Source: JACMLD01 sp963705285 | Lineage (GTDB): Bacteria; Bacteroidota; Bacteroidia; Chitinophagales; Chitinophagaceae | NCBI GenBank assembly: GCA_963705285.1 | Contig: OY970066.1 | Coordinates: 5,022,001-5,086,000, forward strand | Direction: 5' to 3' | DNA length: 64,000 bases | In this document: positions 9,089-18,218 of the stretch, one piece after another | How positions within the stretch are numbered: position 1 is the first letter of the stretch | Layout of the letters: each line of letters opens with the position of its first letter | Program-made: the position numbers and the translations under genes | The notes under the pieces: generated by a model | Told to the model about the DNA's origin: nothing | Databases searched by the model: none | What the model saw: only the letters and a program-made list of their open reading frames with translations

Positions 9089-11170
9089 TCACGGTTGCAT
9101 TTGAATAACTTTAGCGGCGCTGACTTTTTGCTGTATCGCATTGTTTCCATTTCCCTCATAGGTATTTCCGGTGAAGTTGCTTTGGCTGGCAGCGTATGAT
9201 TCAACGCCATAGCCATTATTGTATTGGATTCGGTTATTGCTGATGGTGATATGGTCGTTTCCCTTAAACAAGAATTCCGTCAAGATACCGCTTTGATCAT
9301 TGGCTTCTACCAGGTTGCCGGTAATACTCACCTGGCTGCTTTCTGACAGCAATACCCCATAATATCCGTTGCGCGCAATCTCGCAATTGTTGATGGTAGC
9401 CTTGCTGCAATGATCCAGCGAAATTCCGCTGCCATTGGGTGAGGTAACCAACCTGCTGCCGCTGATACGGATGTTATGGCAATGTGCGAGCAACAGGTTG
9501 TGCAGCAATTTCGGGCCCGGCGCCACACTGCCACCATTTTCAGAAAGATCACAGTTGGTCACCGCAATATCGCTGCCACCACTGATAGAAAGCCCTGAAT
9601 AAGTAGCATTTCTGATAGTAACGTTGATAAAACTGATATGCTGCAGGCTGCTATCTCTGCCTGAACGAAATAAAATGCCGCCCCGGTTATATCCACCTTT
9701 AAAGGCACGATAAGTATTGGGGTCTGTACCCGGGTCGGTTCTGTTGCTGCCTTCAATAACCAAATCTCTTATGGTTACATCATGCATGTTGCTATCAGCA
9801 TTGATAATGGTTTCCCGGGCGCCAGAGGCGGGATCAAGAAACAATATGGTCGATAATCCACTACCCATCAACGTTACACCGGAAGGCATTTTCAATGGAG
9901 CGGGCAAAGTATGAATGCCAGCTTTAAGAATCACCCATTTGTTGTTGCTGTTGGCTGCAGCGTCCAGGGCGGGCTGCACGCTCTCTCCCGGTGCAACTAC
10001 CATGGCATTGGCAGGTGTGGTGGGCGGAGCGATGTGCGTGCCACCTGCGCCTGCAATATACCCAATGTTGCTGGCCCTGGGTGTTTCTAACCGCTTAGCC
10101 GGTTGTAACAACGGTGACCTTACAGCACTTAACACACTGCGCGAAGCTTTCTCTCTTACTGCATCCGCCGCTTTTTTTGTAAAAGGCAGGTTCAGCCCCT
10201 GCGCAGTATAGTGGCGGTATACATACTCGTAATCATCGCGCAAAGTGGTGGCACGTTCAGAAATAGTGCAGTAACAATAGGGCTTTTCCCCTTGTAAAAA
10301 TGCGGCAGTAAACTCATACCCCAGCGCTATACGGTTGCCGGCCATCGCAAAAAGATCTACCCCTTGTGTAAACGCAACTTGTGCAGCACCTGCAAATTCG
10401 CCCAGCCCCAGTTGCACATGACCCTGATCGCGCGGGCTTTCCTGGCATTGGCCGTTGGGATAAATGTATTTGAGGATGCTTCCGTTAACCGGTGCATACT
10501 TAAAATGACTGACTGCGTTATCAAACAAGGAGCGGTTATCGGTAAAAACGGCTATGGCAATCAATGAATGTATAATGGCGCCATCCCAGTTGCCATTTGC
10601 CTGCGGGTAGTACGGGCGCATCAGCGGATAATATACCGTGTTAAGCATATTGCTGAATGCTACTATATCTTTTTGTTGCCATCCGGCATTGGTATACCGC
10701 AGAATCTCTGCCGCATTACAGAGCAGGTGGCCCGTCCAGGCTGCCAGCAGTTTGGCATCATTGTAATCGAGATCCCATAAAACAGGCGACCATGTATTAA
10801 TGATATCGATTGCCTTTTGCGCGTACAATTTTTCATTGGTGATATACCATACCAATGCATAATTGTAAGCCATGTTGGCGCTCTTAGAAAGATCATCGCC
10901 GCCTATATTGGGGCGGCCATATGCACCACGCAGCACATGGGTATGTGCTTTTGCAACAAATGGTGTATCTGTCGCCGCCTTCAGCCTGTCGAAAGCGCCC
11001 TTCCATGGTTGCTCACCCGCCAGCACCATTTTTTTCATGTACTGCAAATCTTTTGCCTGCTGGTCTACACCCGGGTGTATAAACGCCTGCGCAAATAATG
11101 ACCCTTGTATAACGGCAATACATATGGCCTGTAGAAATATTGTTTGTGCAATGGCTAAAAAACGTTTCAT
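9089..11170 (-). CDS. Secreted alginate-lyase-superfamily protein fused to a parallel beta-helix
   Basis: 693 aa with an N-terminal signal peptide (cleavage near LFAQA). Residues ~35-330 look like an alginate-lyase-type (alpha/alpha) barrel: LAAWTGHLLCNAAEILRYT, ANGNWDGAIIHS at 191-202, and SPRDQGHVQLGLGEF with R247 and H251. This resembles PL38-type polysaccharide lyases, though the specificity cannot be read. Residues ~390-690 form a right-handed parallel beta-helix with repeated INN, ISG and ITGN turns (NNCEIARNGYYGVLL, ITGNLVEANDQSG), like pectate-lyase or carbohydrate-binding folds. It is the last gene of the minus-strand SusC block, separated from the DUF4466 gene by 355 bp of repeats. 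It probably cuts a uronate-containing glycan. Enzyme activity is an inference from family. Confidence 0.8.
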   Translation of the reverse strand: MKRFLAIAQTIFLQAICIAVIQGSLFAQAFIHPGVDQQAKDLQYMKKMVLAGEQPWKGAFDRLKAATDTPFVAKAHTHVLRGAYGRPNIGGDDLSKSANMAYNYALVWYITNEKLYAQKAIDIINTWSPVLWDLDYNDAKLLAAWTGHLLCNAAEILRYTNAGWQQKDIVAFSNMLNTVYYPLMRPYYPQANGNWDGAIIHSLIAIAVFTDNRSLFDNAVSHFKYAPVNGSILKYIYPNGQCQESPRDQGHVQLGLGEFAGAAQVAFTQGVDLFAMAGNRIALGYEFTAAFLQGEKPYCYCTISERATTLRDDYEYVYRHYTAQGLNLPFTKKAADAVREKASRSVLSAVRSPLLQPAKRLETPRASNIGYIAGAGGTHIAPPTTPANAMVVAPGESVQPALDAAANSNNKWVILKAGIHTLPAPLKMPSGVTLMGSGLSTILFLDPASGARETIINADSNMHDVTIRDLVIEGSNRTDPGTDPNTYRAFKGGYNRGGILFRSGRDSSLQHISFINVTIRNATYSGLSISGGSDIAVTNCDLSENGGSVAPGPKLLHNLLLAHCHNIRISGSRLVTSPNGSGISLDHCSKATINNCEIARNGYYGVLLSESSQVSITGNLVEANDQSGILTEFLFKGNDHITISNNRIQYNNGYGVESYAASQSNFTGNTYEGNGNNAIQQKVSAAKVIQMQP

Positions 11171-11205
11171 TAAACAGGATTAGGAGGATTGAATAGCGAG
11201 TTAGT

Positions 11206-11412
11206 TAATAATTAAGAGTTTAGAGTTATTAGTTCAGAGTTATGAGTTCAGAGTTATGAGTTCAGAGTTATGAGTTCAGCGTTAAAAATTAAGAGTTATG
11301 AGTTTAGAGTTATGAGTTCAGCGTTAAAAATTAAGAGTTATGAGTTAAGAGTTGCTGTTCAGCGGTGGTAGCGCAAAACATTCATAACTCTTAATTCATA
11401 ACTCTTCACTGT
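11206..11412. repeat. Heptamer array GAGTTAT/GAGTTCA with inverted distal part
   Basis: Alternating 7-bp units GAGTTAT, GAGTTCA and GAGTTTA run from about 11206 to 11355. After a short spacer the reverse complement (AACTCTTAATTCATAACTC) follows at about 11380-11412. The two parts can pair into a long imperfect hairpin within the transcript running from the DUF4466 gene into the lyase gene, so attenuation or processing is possible. No gene was seen in this stretch. Confidence 0.85.
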
Positions 11413-11460
11413 AATAATTACTCTTAACTGCAATAATATTTTGTAGCCGCTTTAAAAACT

Positions 11461-11524
11461 CAGGACACATAACACACAACACTCAACACTCAACACTTAA
11501 CACTTAACACAATACTCAACACAA
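11461..11524. repeat. Heptamer array AACACTC/AACACTT class
   Basis: 7-bp units AACACTC, AACACTT and variants end two bases before the stop codon of the DUF4466 gene. This is the reverse complement of the GAGTGTT array at 42216-42288, so the same class occurs in both orientations in one window. Confidence 0.85.
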
Positions 11525-11525
11525 C

Positions 11526-12518
11526 CTATAAAGCATACCGTTTCATACTAATTACAGCAGAACCATTTGCATTTACAGAATTGATGTAGATATATGCGCG
11601 GTATTTTTTATCGGCTGTTTCTACCCAAACGCCGGCTTCTGCTTTAAGGTTAATGGCAAAATTGGGTTGGGCGCTTAAATCAAGTTTCTGAAAATCTATA
11701 TCGTCTACAAAAATACCACCGTACTGCAGGCGGGCCAGGTTATAATCCTGCATGTTGAACACCTTCTGTTCTTTGGTGCTTCTGTTTACACCTGCGGGCA
11801 ATGTAATACCAGGCAGGTACATGGTATCTGCTGCTGGAGATACAAGCGCATGGCCAAATGTGCTGGTGGTAAGATTGCGGAACAGGTATACCAAATCAAT
11901 TTTTGCAGCATTGGCAGCCGCATTGGCTGCATTGTATACAGCTGTATCTGCAATAGATATGTATGCCATGTTTCCATTGCTAACGGCAAGGTTGCGCACC
12001 ATATCCATTTTAGAAATCGTATAAGGGCCCATAGAAAGAGATACTGTTTCCCCGTTGCTGCTGGTGCCGGTAAATTTAAAGGTTACAGACTGTCCCCGGG
12101 CTGCCTCGGGTATCACATAGTAGTATCGCATGGTAACAGCGGAAGTATCCTTATTGTAAGTAACGGTAGTAAGCCCGCCACTGTTTACTGATGGAGTTCC
12201 TACCAGCACGCCCGAGTCGGCACCATTAGACTTGGTGAAAAAAGAGCGGTTATCCATAAACGTTCCGGCCGCACCTGCAATAGACGCTTCTGCATCTGCC
12301 TTCACCAACTTACCTTTTGCAGGTTTGATGGCAATGGCATAAGCAAATTCGATGGTTTGGCCCACAATATTGGGGCCCAACGTTCTTTTTATACCCTGGT
12401 TCTGCAGGTTGTCAGATGCCGTAGGTGTTTCATACGTTTCTTTTTTGCAGGCAACCAGCACAAGCACTGCCGCGGCAAGCAGGAAAGTTTGTTTGTTATA
12501 TTTCAAATTGAATAGCAT
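11526..12518 (-). CDS. DUF4466-like SusC/D-associated lipoprotein
   Basis: 330 aa. The signal peptide ends in VLVAC with the lipobox Cys at residue 24, pointing to an outer-membrane lipoprotein. The protein is an all-beta accessory typical of Bacteroidetes polysaccharide loci. Motifs shared with the second copy at 44844-45845 are IKRTLGPNIVGQTIEFAYA, YYVIPEAARGQSVTFKF, FGHALVSPAADTMYLPG, and the C-terminal YRAYIYINS and AVISMKRY. It lies directly after the DUF5018-like gene in the operon SusC-SusD-DUF5018-DUF4466. It probably binds glycan at the cell surface or supports the SusCD complex; no enzymatic motif is visible. The DUF number is assigned by memory of the family and could be off, but the relation between the two copies is clear. 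Confidence 0.75.
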   Translation of the reverse strand: MLFNLKYNKQTFLLAAAVLVLVACKKETYETPTASDNLQNQGIKRTLGPNIVGQTIEFAYAIAIKPAKGKLVKADAEASIAGAAGTFMDNRSFFTKSNGADSGVLVGTPSVNSGGLTTVTYNKDTSAVTMRYYYVIPEAARGQSVTFKFTGTSSNGETVSLSMGPYTISKMDMVRNLAVSNGNMAYISIADTAVYNAANAAANAAKIDLVYLFRNLTTSTFGHALVSPAADTMYLPGITLPAGVNRSTKEQKVFNMQDYNLARLQYGGIFVDDIDFQKLDLSAQPNFAINLKAEAGVWVETADKKYRAYIYINSVNANGSAVISMKRYAL

Positions 12519-12545
12519 TGTTCTGTTTTTTGAGTTAACAATCGT

Positions 12546-12953
12546 TTAGCGGGGCTGTACCGTTAATAAAACTGTATACGGTTTTTGAATCTGGCGGTCC
12601 CCTGAAATTACCGTCCATTTTTTTGGATTGGCCAGATCAGAAAAATCTGTTCTGCCTGTAATTTTCGGGTTTAGTTTACAATCCTGCGCCAGCGTAAACT
12701 GCGGGTACAGGTTTTTGAGATCGGTGCCAAACGCTACCGTTACTTTCACAGTTTGGGCAACGGTGTCTATAACGGGGCTGCCTACCCGAACGGTTACATA
12801 ATCAGTGCCCAGCAATTCAAAATTACTTACATAACATTCCTTTCTTGTAGTGATCAGCAAACCATCCTCATCTACCGGTTTGTCTTTGCTGCAAGAAATC
12901 CAGGTGATGGAAGCCAGCACCAGGGCCAGTATTATCGATATATTTTTTTTCAT
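12546..12953 (-). CDS. DUF5018-like small lipoprotein
   Basis: 135 aa from the ATG at 12953 (MKKN); an ATG at 12965 (MTTTMKKN) is also possible. A longer frame up to 13037 would overlap the SusD gene and is unlikely. The signal peptide ends in TWISC with Cys at residue 21. The sequence ...DGLLITTRKECYVSNFELLGTD... matches the second copy at 45857-46267 (DGLLITDNEVCYMSSFNLLGSD), as does the later segment VAFGTDLKNLYPQFTLA. A single immunoglobulin-like beta domain is likely. It sits between SusD and the DUF4466-like gene; role probably glycan binding or SusCD assembly, not proven. Confidence 0.75.
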   Translation of the reverse strand: MKKNISIILALVLASITWISCSKDKPVDEDGLLITTRKECYVSNFELLGTDYVTVRVGSPVIDTVAQTVKVTVAFGTDLKNLYPQFTLAQDCKLNPKITGRTDFSDLANPKKWTVISGDRQIQKPYTVLLTVQPR

Positions 12954-12993
12954 TGTAGTAGTCATTTTGTAACACATAAATAGGTTGCGGAAG

Positions 12994-14856
12994 TTATCTC
13001 CATGGAATATTTTGGGTGAGGTTGGGGTTTCTGTCACGCTCGCCCGGTGGTATGCGGAAGATATAATTCTGTTTGTATTCCAGGTCGGAGGTATTTTGGA
13101 AATAACGTGTTTGGTTGGCGCCCCATGTATCTATTCTCCACAAACCAGCACTACCCGGGCCACCCCAGACTCTTTCTATTGCCCTCCAGCGGCGAAGGTC
13201 AAAAGAACGTTGTCCCTCACCCACCAATTCAATAATTCTTTCCTGTTCAATAGCATTAAAAAATGATGTTTTATCAGCAGTTTTTGTTGGCGCCAATGCG
13301 GGCAGGTTGCCCCGGCGGCGAATAGCGTTCACCAGTGCAATAGCATCGGCCTGCGGCCCGCTTACTTCATTGGAAGCTTCTGCATACATCAGAAACACAT
13401 CTGCCAGGCGCACAACAGGCCATGCAAAATCGCCATCAGAACGGCCTTGTCCCGCGTAGTTGCGCAGAAATTTACGGAACACATATCCTGAGTTGCAACC
13501 GTCGGTATTATAAGTAATGTAGTTAACACCACCTATGTTTACGGTGCCGGCCCATGTTTGGTAGATAAAAGGCACATTACCGGTAGATGCCAGTGAAGCC
13601 ATACCTACACTCATTTCAAAATCCCATTGTATGGTTGATTTCATGCGGTAATCGCGGTTGAGGTAACTGTTTGGGTTAACCGCAGAATTAGGTGTGGTTC
13701 TGGCCACATTGCCGGTAGCAGGTACCGTAGGGTTCATGGGTATCAGCGGCGCTACAAAATCGCCGGTAACGGTAGACTGGTAGCGGTCTGCTAATTCATA
13801 GCGTGGTGTCACCCAGCATTGTGAACCTTCGTGAGAGCGGCCAGAAAAATCGCGCATCAGTTCTTCACCCTGGGCAGTACCGGTACCACCGTGGGTAAAT
13901 ACCATTACCATTTCGGAGTTGCCGTTTGCTTTTGGCGTAAACAGCGTGTAATAATTGGGGAGCACATCGTTCTTGCCCAGTCCGTCTATCTGGCCGGGAT
14001 CGCCATTTAAGTAAAGCGTCAACCCGTAATCGTTGATAACCGATTTAAAGTCGTTGGCAGCAGCGGTAAAAGCTGCGGTGGCGGCGGCGCCACTGGGTGT
14101 AAAGCCTTCCAGTTCGGGCCAGCCGTATTTATTCCATGAAGCCCAGTACAATTGAAGCTTGCCCCTCAACGCCAATGCTGCGGGTTTGGAAGCGCGGCCG
14201 AATAAGGTGGCTTTTGCCGGAAGGTTATTAAATGCATAGGTATAATCTGCCAGAATAGAATCTTTTACCTGGCCAATGGGTGTGCGTGGCAGCGTTGCCA
14301 GCTGATCATTGGAGGTAGGTGATATGGTATAATATGGCACATCGCCCCACATGGAGATTAGCTTAAAATAAGAAAGACCTCTCAACAAGCGGGCTTCACC
14401 CTGTATTACCTGTAGCACAGTGGAAGTTGCCAGTGCACCGCCTTTGGCCTGCATCTTTGTGACATTGTCTATTACATAATTGGCGCGGTCAATGGCACCG
14501 TATAAGTAACGGTACATGTTATCAAATGAACCACCATAACCGGTAGGGTTAAAGTTGCCGCCATTGTACGCATCGCCCAAACGCAGGTTTCCTGCTGTAA
14601 TGCTGGTACCACGGCACCTGAAATATTCTGCCTGTCCATCCATATAATAATCGCGGTCAAAGCAGGGTCGTACGGCCGCATACAATCCATTGAGGCCTGC
14701 TGTTGCATCCTGTTCTGTTAACCAGAATGTAGCGGGCGATGGGTCAGTAGTAGGCAATTGATCAAGCAGCCCTTTCCTGCAGGAAGATGGCAATACTACG
14801 CAAATTCCCAGTAGTACCACAATAATGATGTTTGAAAAATATCTTGATTGTTTCAT
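12994..14856 (-). CDS. SusD/RagB-family outer-membrane lipoprotein (locus 1)
   Basis: 620 aa from the ATG at 14856; a TTG three codons upstream is less likely. The lipobox ends at Cys26 (LPSSC). The sequence shows SusD hallmarks: DQLPTTDPSPATFWLTEQDATAGLNGLYA near the N terminus, TPR-like helices (GEARLLRGLSYFKLISMWGDVPY), and the C-terminal RLADVFLMYAEASNEV...AIRRRGNLP, EQERIIELVGEGQRSFDLRRW and YIFRIPP. It caps the SusC barrel and delivers oligosaccharides. Its start is 11 nt after the SusC stop, so they are co-transcribed. Large aromatic- and glycine-rich inserts should determine glycan specificity. Family call is secure. Confidence 0.96.
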   Translation of the reverse strand: MKQSRYFSNIIIVVLLGICVVLPSSCRKGLLDQLPTTDPSPATFWLTEQDATAGLNGLYAAVRPCFDRDYYMDGQAEYFRCRGTSITAGNLRLGDAYNGGNFNPTGYGGSFDNMYRYLYGAIDRANYVIDNVTKMQAKGGALATSTVLQVIQGEARLLRGLSYFKLISMWGDVPYYTISPTSNDQLATLPRTPIGQVKDSILADYTYAFNNLPAKATLFGRASKPAALALRGKLQLYWASWNKYGWPELEGFTPSGAAATAAFTAAANDFKSVINDYGLTLYLNGDPGQIDGLGKNDVLPNYYTLFTPKANGNSEMVMVFTHGGTGTAQGEELMRDFSGRSHEGSQCWVTPRYELADRYQSTVTGDFVAPLIPMNPTVPATGNVARTTPNSAVNPNSYLNRDYRMKSTIQWDFEMSVGMASLASTGNVPFIYQTWAGTVNIGGVNYITYNTDGCNSGYVFRKFLRNYAGQGRSDGDFAWPVVRLADVFLMYAEASNEVSGPQADAIALVNAIRRRGNLPALAPTKTADKTSFFNAIEQERIIELVGEGQRSFDLRRWRAIERVWGGPGSAGLWRIDTWGANQTRYFQNTSDLEYKQNYIFRIPPGERDRNPNLTQNIPWR

Positions 14857-14867
14857 AATTAGCAAGT

Positions 14868-17800
14868 TTAGAAGCCGAGTTGAATGGCGAGTGAGTAGGA
14901 TCTTACAATTGGGTAGATATTGTTGTTGTTGCCGGCTTTCTCCGGGTCAAGACCACGGAAAGATGTAAACGTAAGCAGGTTCTCTGCAGTACCGGCAATG
15001 CGCAGGTTGGTTACACCCAGTGCCTTGAACAATGTTTTTGGAATGGTATAGCCCAATTGAATGTTTTTCAGGCGCAGGTAACTCATATCATCCAGCCAGA
15101 ACATGGTTTGCGCAGTATTGTTGCCGCTACCGCCAATACGTGGCCAGATACCGCTCCTGTTTTCTACCGTCCAGGGATTGTTCACCAGTTGTTCGGTTAC
15201 TGCAAACCGTGAGGTACCAAAGTTTACGTTGTTAAACGCATTCAGCCAGTAATCTTTTCTGCCTGCGGTACCCGTCCATATCATGCTGATGTCAAAGCCA
15301 TTCCAGGATGCGTAGGCATTAAGTGTGTAACTGGTGGTAGGCCTGTCGCGCGAAGCCTGCATGGCAACCTGGTCGTTTCCGTCTATGCGTCCATCGCCGT
15401 TGATATCTTTACGTATGATATCTCCGGGTTGGGCACCCTGAGGGGTTGAATTGTAAATATCTGCCCAGGTTTGTGCAATGCCATTGTCTTGGTATGCATA
15501 CACGTAATTATAAGGCATGTTCAGAAAAACAGTATTACCAGAGTAGGTAGCACCACGTGTAAGCAATTGGCTCCAGCTTTCCAGGCGTGTTTTATTATAT
15601 GATCCGTTTACACTGATGCCATAATTCAGTTTGCCCACTTTGTCTCTCCAGTTAACGGTAAGCTCTGCGCCGCGGTTGCGCATGCTGCCTATATTGGTGT
15701 TGGGTGCATTGAAGGCACCGGTAAGCAGGTTAGATAATTGTGACCCCAGGATGATGTCTTTGGTCATACGGTCGTAATAATCTGCCTCCACTGTCAGGCG
15801 ATTGGCCATGAAACCCAATTCAAGGCCAATGTTGAGTACTTTGGTAGACTCCCAGGATAAATCAAGGTTCAGCAGTTTGCTGTTTACCAAACCTACCGCC
15901 TGTGTGTTTGCAATCATGTAATTATTTGCACTCAGCGTGGTTTGTTGCTCGTACCTGCCCACACCGCTGTTATTACCTAAGCCTCCGTATGATACACGCA
16001 GTTTGCCATTAGACAACACATCGCCCAGCAACGGTTTCAAAAATTGTTCTTCGGTAAAACGCCATCCTACAGCAACGGAAGGAAAGAATCCAAAACGCTG
16101 ACCAGGTACAAATTTTGATGAGCCATCTACACGGAAATTTCCTTCCAGTAAGTATTTATTAAAGGCTGTATAGTTTACACGGCCAATATAAGATTGCAAG
16201 CCTTCTGCACTGGAACCTCCACTGTTTGATATAATGTTTGACAGCGCGCCGTTTATTTCAGACAATGCCGCAGAATACCGGTCGTTGCGCGATGCAGACA
16301 GGTTGCGATCATTCCAATACTCCTCACTGTAAACAAACAATGCGCTTAAGTCATGATTCTTACCAAAATTGGTATGGTAATTCAACCGCGCGTTCATCAA
16401 TGTCTTATACCCGTTAAGATTAGTATTTGAAACAGCCGCATTGGGGCCTACGTATACCCTGCTGCCAAAAGCGCTGGTTTGAAAATTATATGCCTGAGCG
16501 GGTGTTGGCGCAGTATAATTAAACTGGTTGTAATAAATGAGGTTGTAATCCAACCCGGCTGTCAACCCTTTGATGGGCGTCCAATCCCAGTAAGCCGTAC
16601 CATTGGCCTCCTGACGTGTTTGGCGATTAGGGCTGTTAATGTACAACTGGTAAGGGTTGTACGCCTGTGGATCTTCCCCATATGCCATTACACCGCCGTA
16701 ATAACCGCTGATGGGATCGTATGGAGTAATACCTGCAATGGCGTACTGCATATCAAAGCCCGCCGTATTGGTACCGGCAGGGTCTGTAAACCCTTCTTCC
16801 AGTGCATACGTAAAATTAGACCAGTTGCCGTTGAACTTAACGCCTACGTTCATATTGTCGCGCACCTTGTAATCAAAATTGAAGCGTGCGTTATATTGAT
16901 CATAATCATTGTTGATTTGCAAACCGTTCTCTTTGCGGTAACCTGCAGACATAAAAAAGTTAGACCGATCGCCGCCGCCCGTAGCAGATACATTGTAGTT
17001 CTGCATTTTACCATCGCGCATAATAATGTTCCACCAATCTGTATTGGGATAACGGAGCGGATCAATCATGCCCAGTGCCAGCCATTGGTCTATGGTACCG
17101 TTTTTATACAATTGATTGCCGGGAAGTGTATTGGTGGCCGCACGGCGTTGTTCTGTTGTAAGTGCCAGCGGATAATTTGCCAGGAAGCTGATCCCCTTTG
17201 TTGGCTTCTCCAATGCCATGTTGCTGGTAACATTGAACATTGTTTTCTTCATACCCTTGCCGGTGCGTGTAGTAATCAAAATAACACCATTGGCACCTCT
17301 CGAACCGTACACAGACGCAGAGGTGGCATCCTTTAGCACAGAAACAGTTTCAATGTCGTTTACGTTTACGCGGTTAATGTCAACATCAGGAATACCGTCT
17401 ACCACTATCAGCGGTGAACTGTTGTTGGGCGTTCCCAGGCCGCGAATGAGCAGTGCAGCACCATTTCTTCCGGCCATACCTGTTGATTGTGTGGCAGCCA
17501 AACCTGGTACCAGGCCAGTAAGCCCCGCAGATACATTGGGTAATGCGCGGCCCGTAATTTTTTCATCTACGTTTACTGTACCTACGGAACCCACCAGGTT
17601 TACTTTTTTCTGCCGACCGTAACCTACCACCACCACATCATTCAATGCACTGATTTTTTGCACCAATGTTACATTGTATTCTGTTGCGTTGCCTACGATA
17701 ACGGTAGATGTTTCGCTACCTGCAGAAGAGAAAACAAGGGTGGCACCGGCAGCAGCGCTAATGGTATAGCGCCCGCTGGCATCTGTACTGGTGCCGGCTT

Positions 17801-17975
17801 TGGATTTTAAAACGGTGACTGAAATACCCGGTAACGGGCTGCCCGTGGAATCTGACACTACACCTGAAATCGTTTTCAGTTGTGCCTGTCCAATAAATGA
17901 AATGAGTAAAAAACTGAGGAATAATAAGGGTTTGTAAAGAGGATGTTTTCCCCGCAAATGGAGCGTTTCTAGCAT
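14868..17975 (-). CDS. SusC/RagA TonB-dependent outer-membrane transporter (locus 1)
   Basis: 1035 aa. The signal peptide ends near FIGQAQ. A carboxypeptidase-regulatory-like domain follows (~35-110, ISGVVSDSTGSPLPGISVTV), then the SusC motif DVVVVGYGRQKKVNLVGSV and a plug with LIVVDGIPDVDINRVNVNDI and SVLKDATSASVYGSRGANGV. A ~22-strand barrel closes with SYSLAIQLGF, whose terminal Phe is typical for Bam recognition. There is no STN domain, so direct anti-sigma signalling is not expected. Upstream bases 17976-18075 hold three LacI-type operator-like palindromes, and a further identical site lies inside the coding region at 17865-17878. Family call is secure; the substrate is inferred from neighbouring lyases and fucosidase. 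Confidence 0.97.
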   Translation of the reverse strand: MLETLHLRGKHPLYKPLLFLSFLLISFIGQAQLKTISGVVSDSTGSPLPGISVTVLKSKAGTSTDASGRYTISAAAGATLVFSSAGSETSTVIVGNATEYNVTLVQKISALNDVVVVGYGRQKKVNLVGSVGTVNVDEKITGRALPNVSAGLTGLVPGLAATQSTGMAGRNGAALLIRGLGTPNNSSPLIVVDGIPDVDINRVNVNDIETVSVLKDATSASVYGSRGANGVILITTRTGKGMKKTMFNVTSNMALEKPTKGISFLANYPLALTTEQRRAATNTLPGNQLYKNGTIDQWLALGMIDPLRYPNTDWWNIIMRDGKMQNYNVSATGGGDRSNFFMSAGYRKENGLQINNDYDQYNARFNFDYKVRDNMNVGVKFNGNWSNFTYALEEGFTDPAGTNTAGFDMQYAIAGITPYDPISGYYGGVMAYGEDPQAYNPYQLYINSPNRQTRQEANGTAYWDWTPIKGLTAGLDYNLIYYNQFNYTAPTPAQAYNFQTSAFGSRVYVGPNAAVSNTNLNGYKTLMNARLNYHTNFGKNHDLSALFVYSEEYWNDRNLSASRNDRYSAALSEINGALSNIISNSGGSSAEGLQSYIGRVNYTAFNKYLLEGNFRVDGSSKFVPGQRFGFFPSVAVGWRFTEEQFLKPLLGDVLSNGKLRVSYGGLGNNSGVGRYEQQTTLSANNYMIANTQAVGLVNSKLLNLDLSWESTKVLNIGLELGFMANRLTVEADYYDRMTKDIILGSQLSNLLTGAFNAPNTNIGSMRNRGAELTVNWRDKVGKLNYGISVNGSYNKTRLESWSQLLTRGATYSGNTVFLNMPYNYVYAYQDNGIAQTWADIYNSTPQGAQPGDIIRKDINGDGRIDGNDQVAMQASRDRPTTSYTLNAYASWNGFDISMIWTGTAGRKDYWLNAFNNVNFGTSRFAVTEQLVNNPWTVENRSGIWPRIGGSGNNTAQTMFWLDDMSYLRLKNIQLGYTIPKTLFKALGVTNLRIAGTAENLLTFTSFRGLDPEKAGNNNNIYPIVRSYSLAIQLGF
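17865..17878. promoter_or_regulatory. Intragenic LacI-type operator-like site in susC
   Basis: TGAAATCGTTTTCA, identical to the promoter site at 18027-18040 and near-palindromic around a central CG, the usual LacI/GalR operator layout. It lies about 100 bases inside the susC coding region, 162 bp from the promoter copy, a distance that allows looping. Binding is inferred. Confidence 0.45.
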
Positions 17976-18003
17976 AGCAATCAGTTTTTGAATTTGGAAT
18001 ACC

Positions 18004-18075
18004 TACTCAAACTTGGTAAAAAAAGCTGAAATCGTTTTCATAAACGGGCTATTTATTTACTAAAACGTTTGAGTA
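18004..18075. promoter_or_regulatory. susC promoter region with paired LacI-type operators
   Basis: Two palindromes with a central CG: TGAAATCGTTTTCA at 18027-18040 and TACTAAAACGTTTGAGTA at 18058-18075, centres 33 bp apart. A third half-site (TACTCAAAC) lies at 18004-18012. The whole block is about 80 percent identical by eye over 75 bp to 28397-28471, where the centres are again 33 bp apart. The sites lie 58 and 91 bp before the susC start and could also act on the divergent lyase gene at 18219. Likely bound by one of the LacI-family proteins encoded at 28725 and 30007. Confidence 0.65.
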
Positions 18076-18218
18076 ATCTGGATAGTAAAAAATAGTTCTT
18101 GCTGCACAAAAAAAGATATTATTGTACCCGGCTTTGCGCACTGCAATATAAAATTGCGAACGCTGCAGAAAGTGTTCGGAGTACGGCAGGATTTACCTGA
18201 AATTCTTAAACACACATT

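Noticed and set aside
12954..13037. Longer N terminus of the DUF5018-like protein
   Set aside because: It would overlap the SusD gene and push the signal peptide inside the protein; the paralogue starts at the MKK.
16479..17336. 285-codon plus-strand ORF opposite susC
   Set aside because: Antisense shadow of the SusC barrel; no signal peptide or domain seen.
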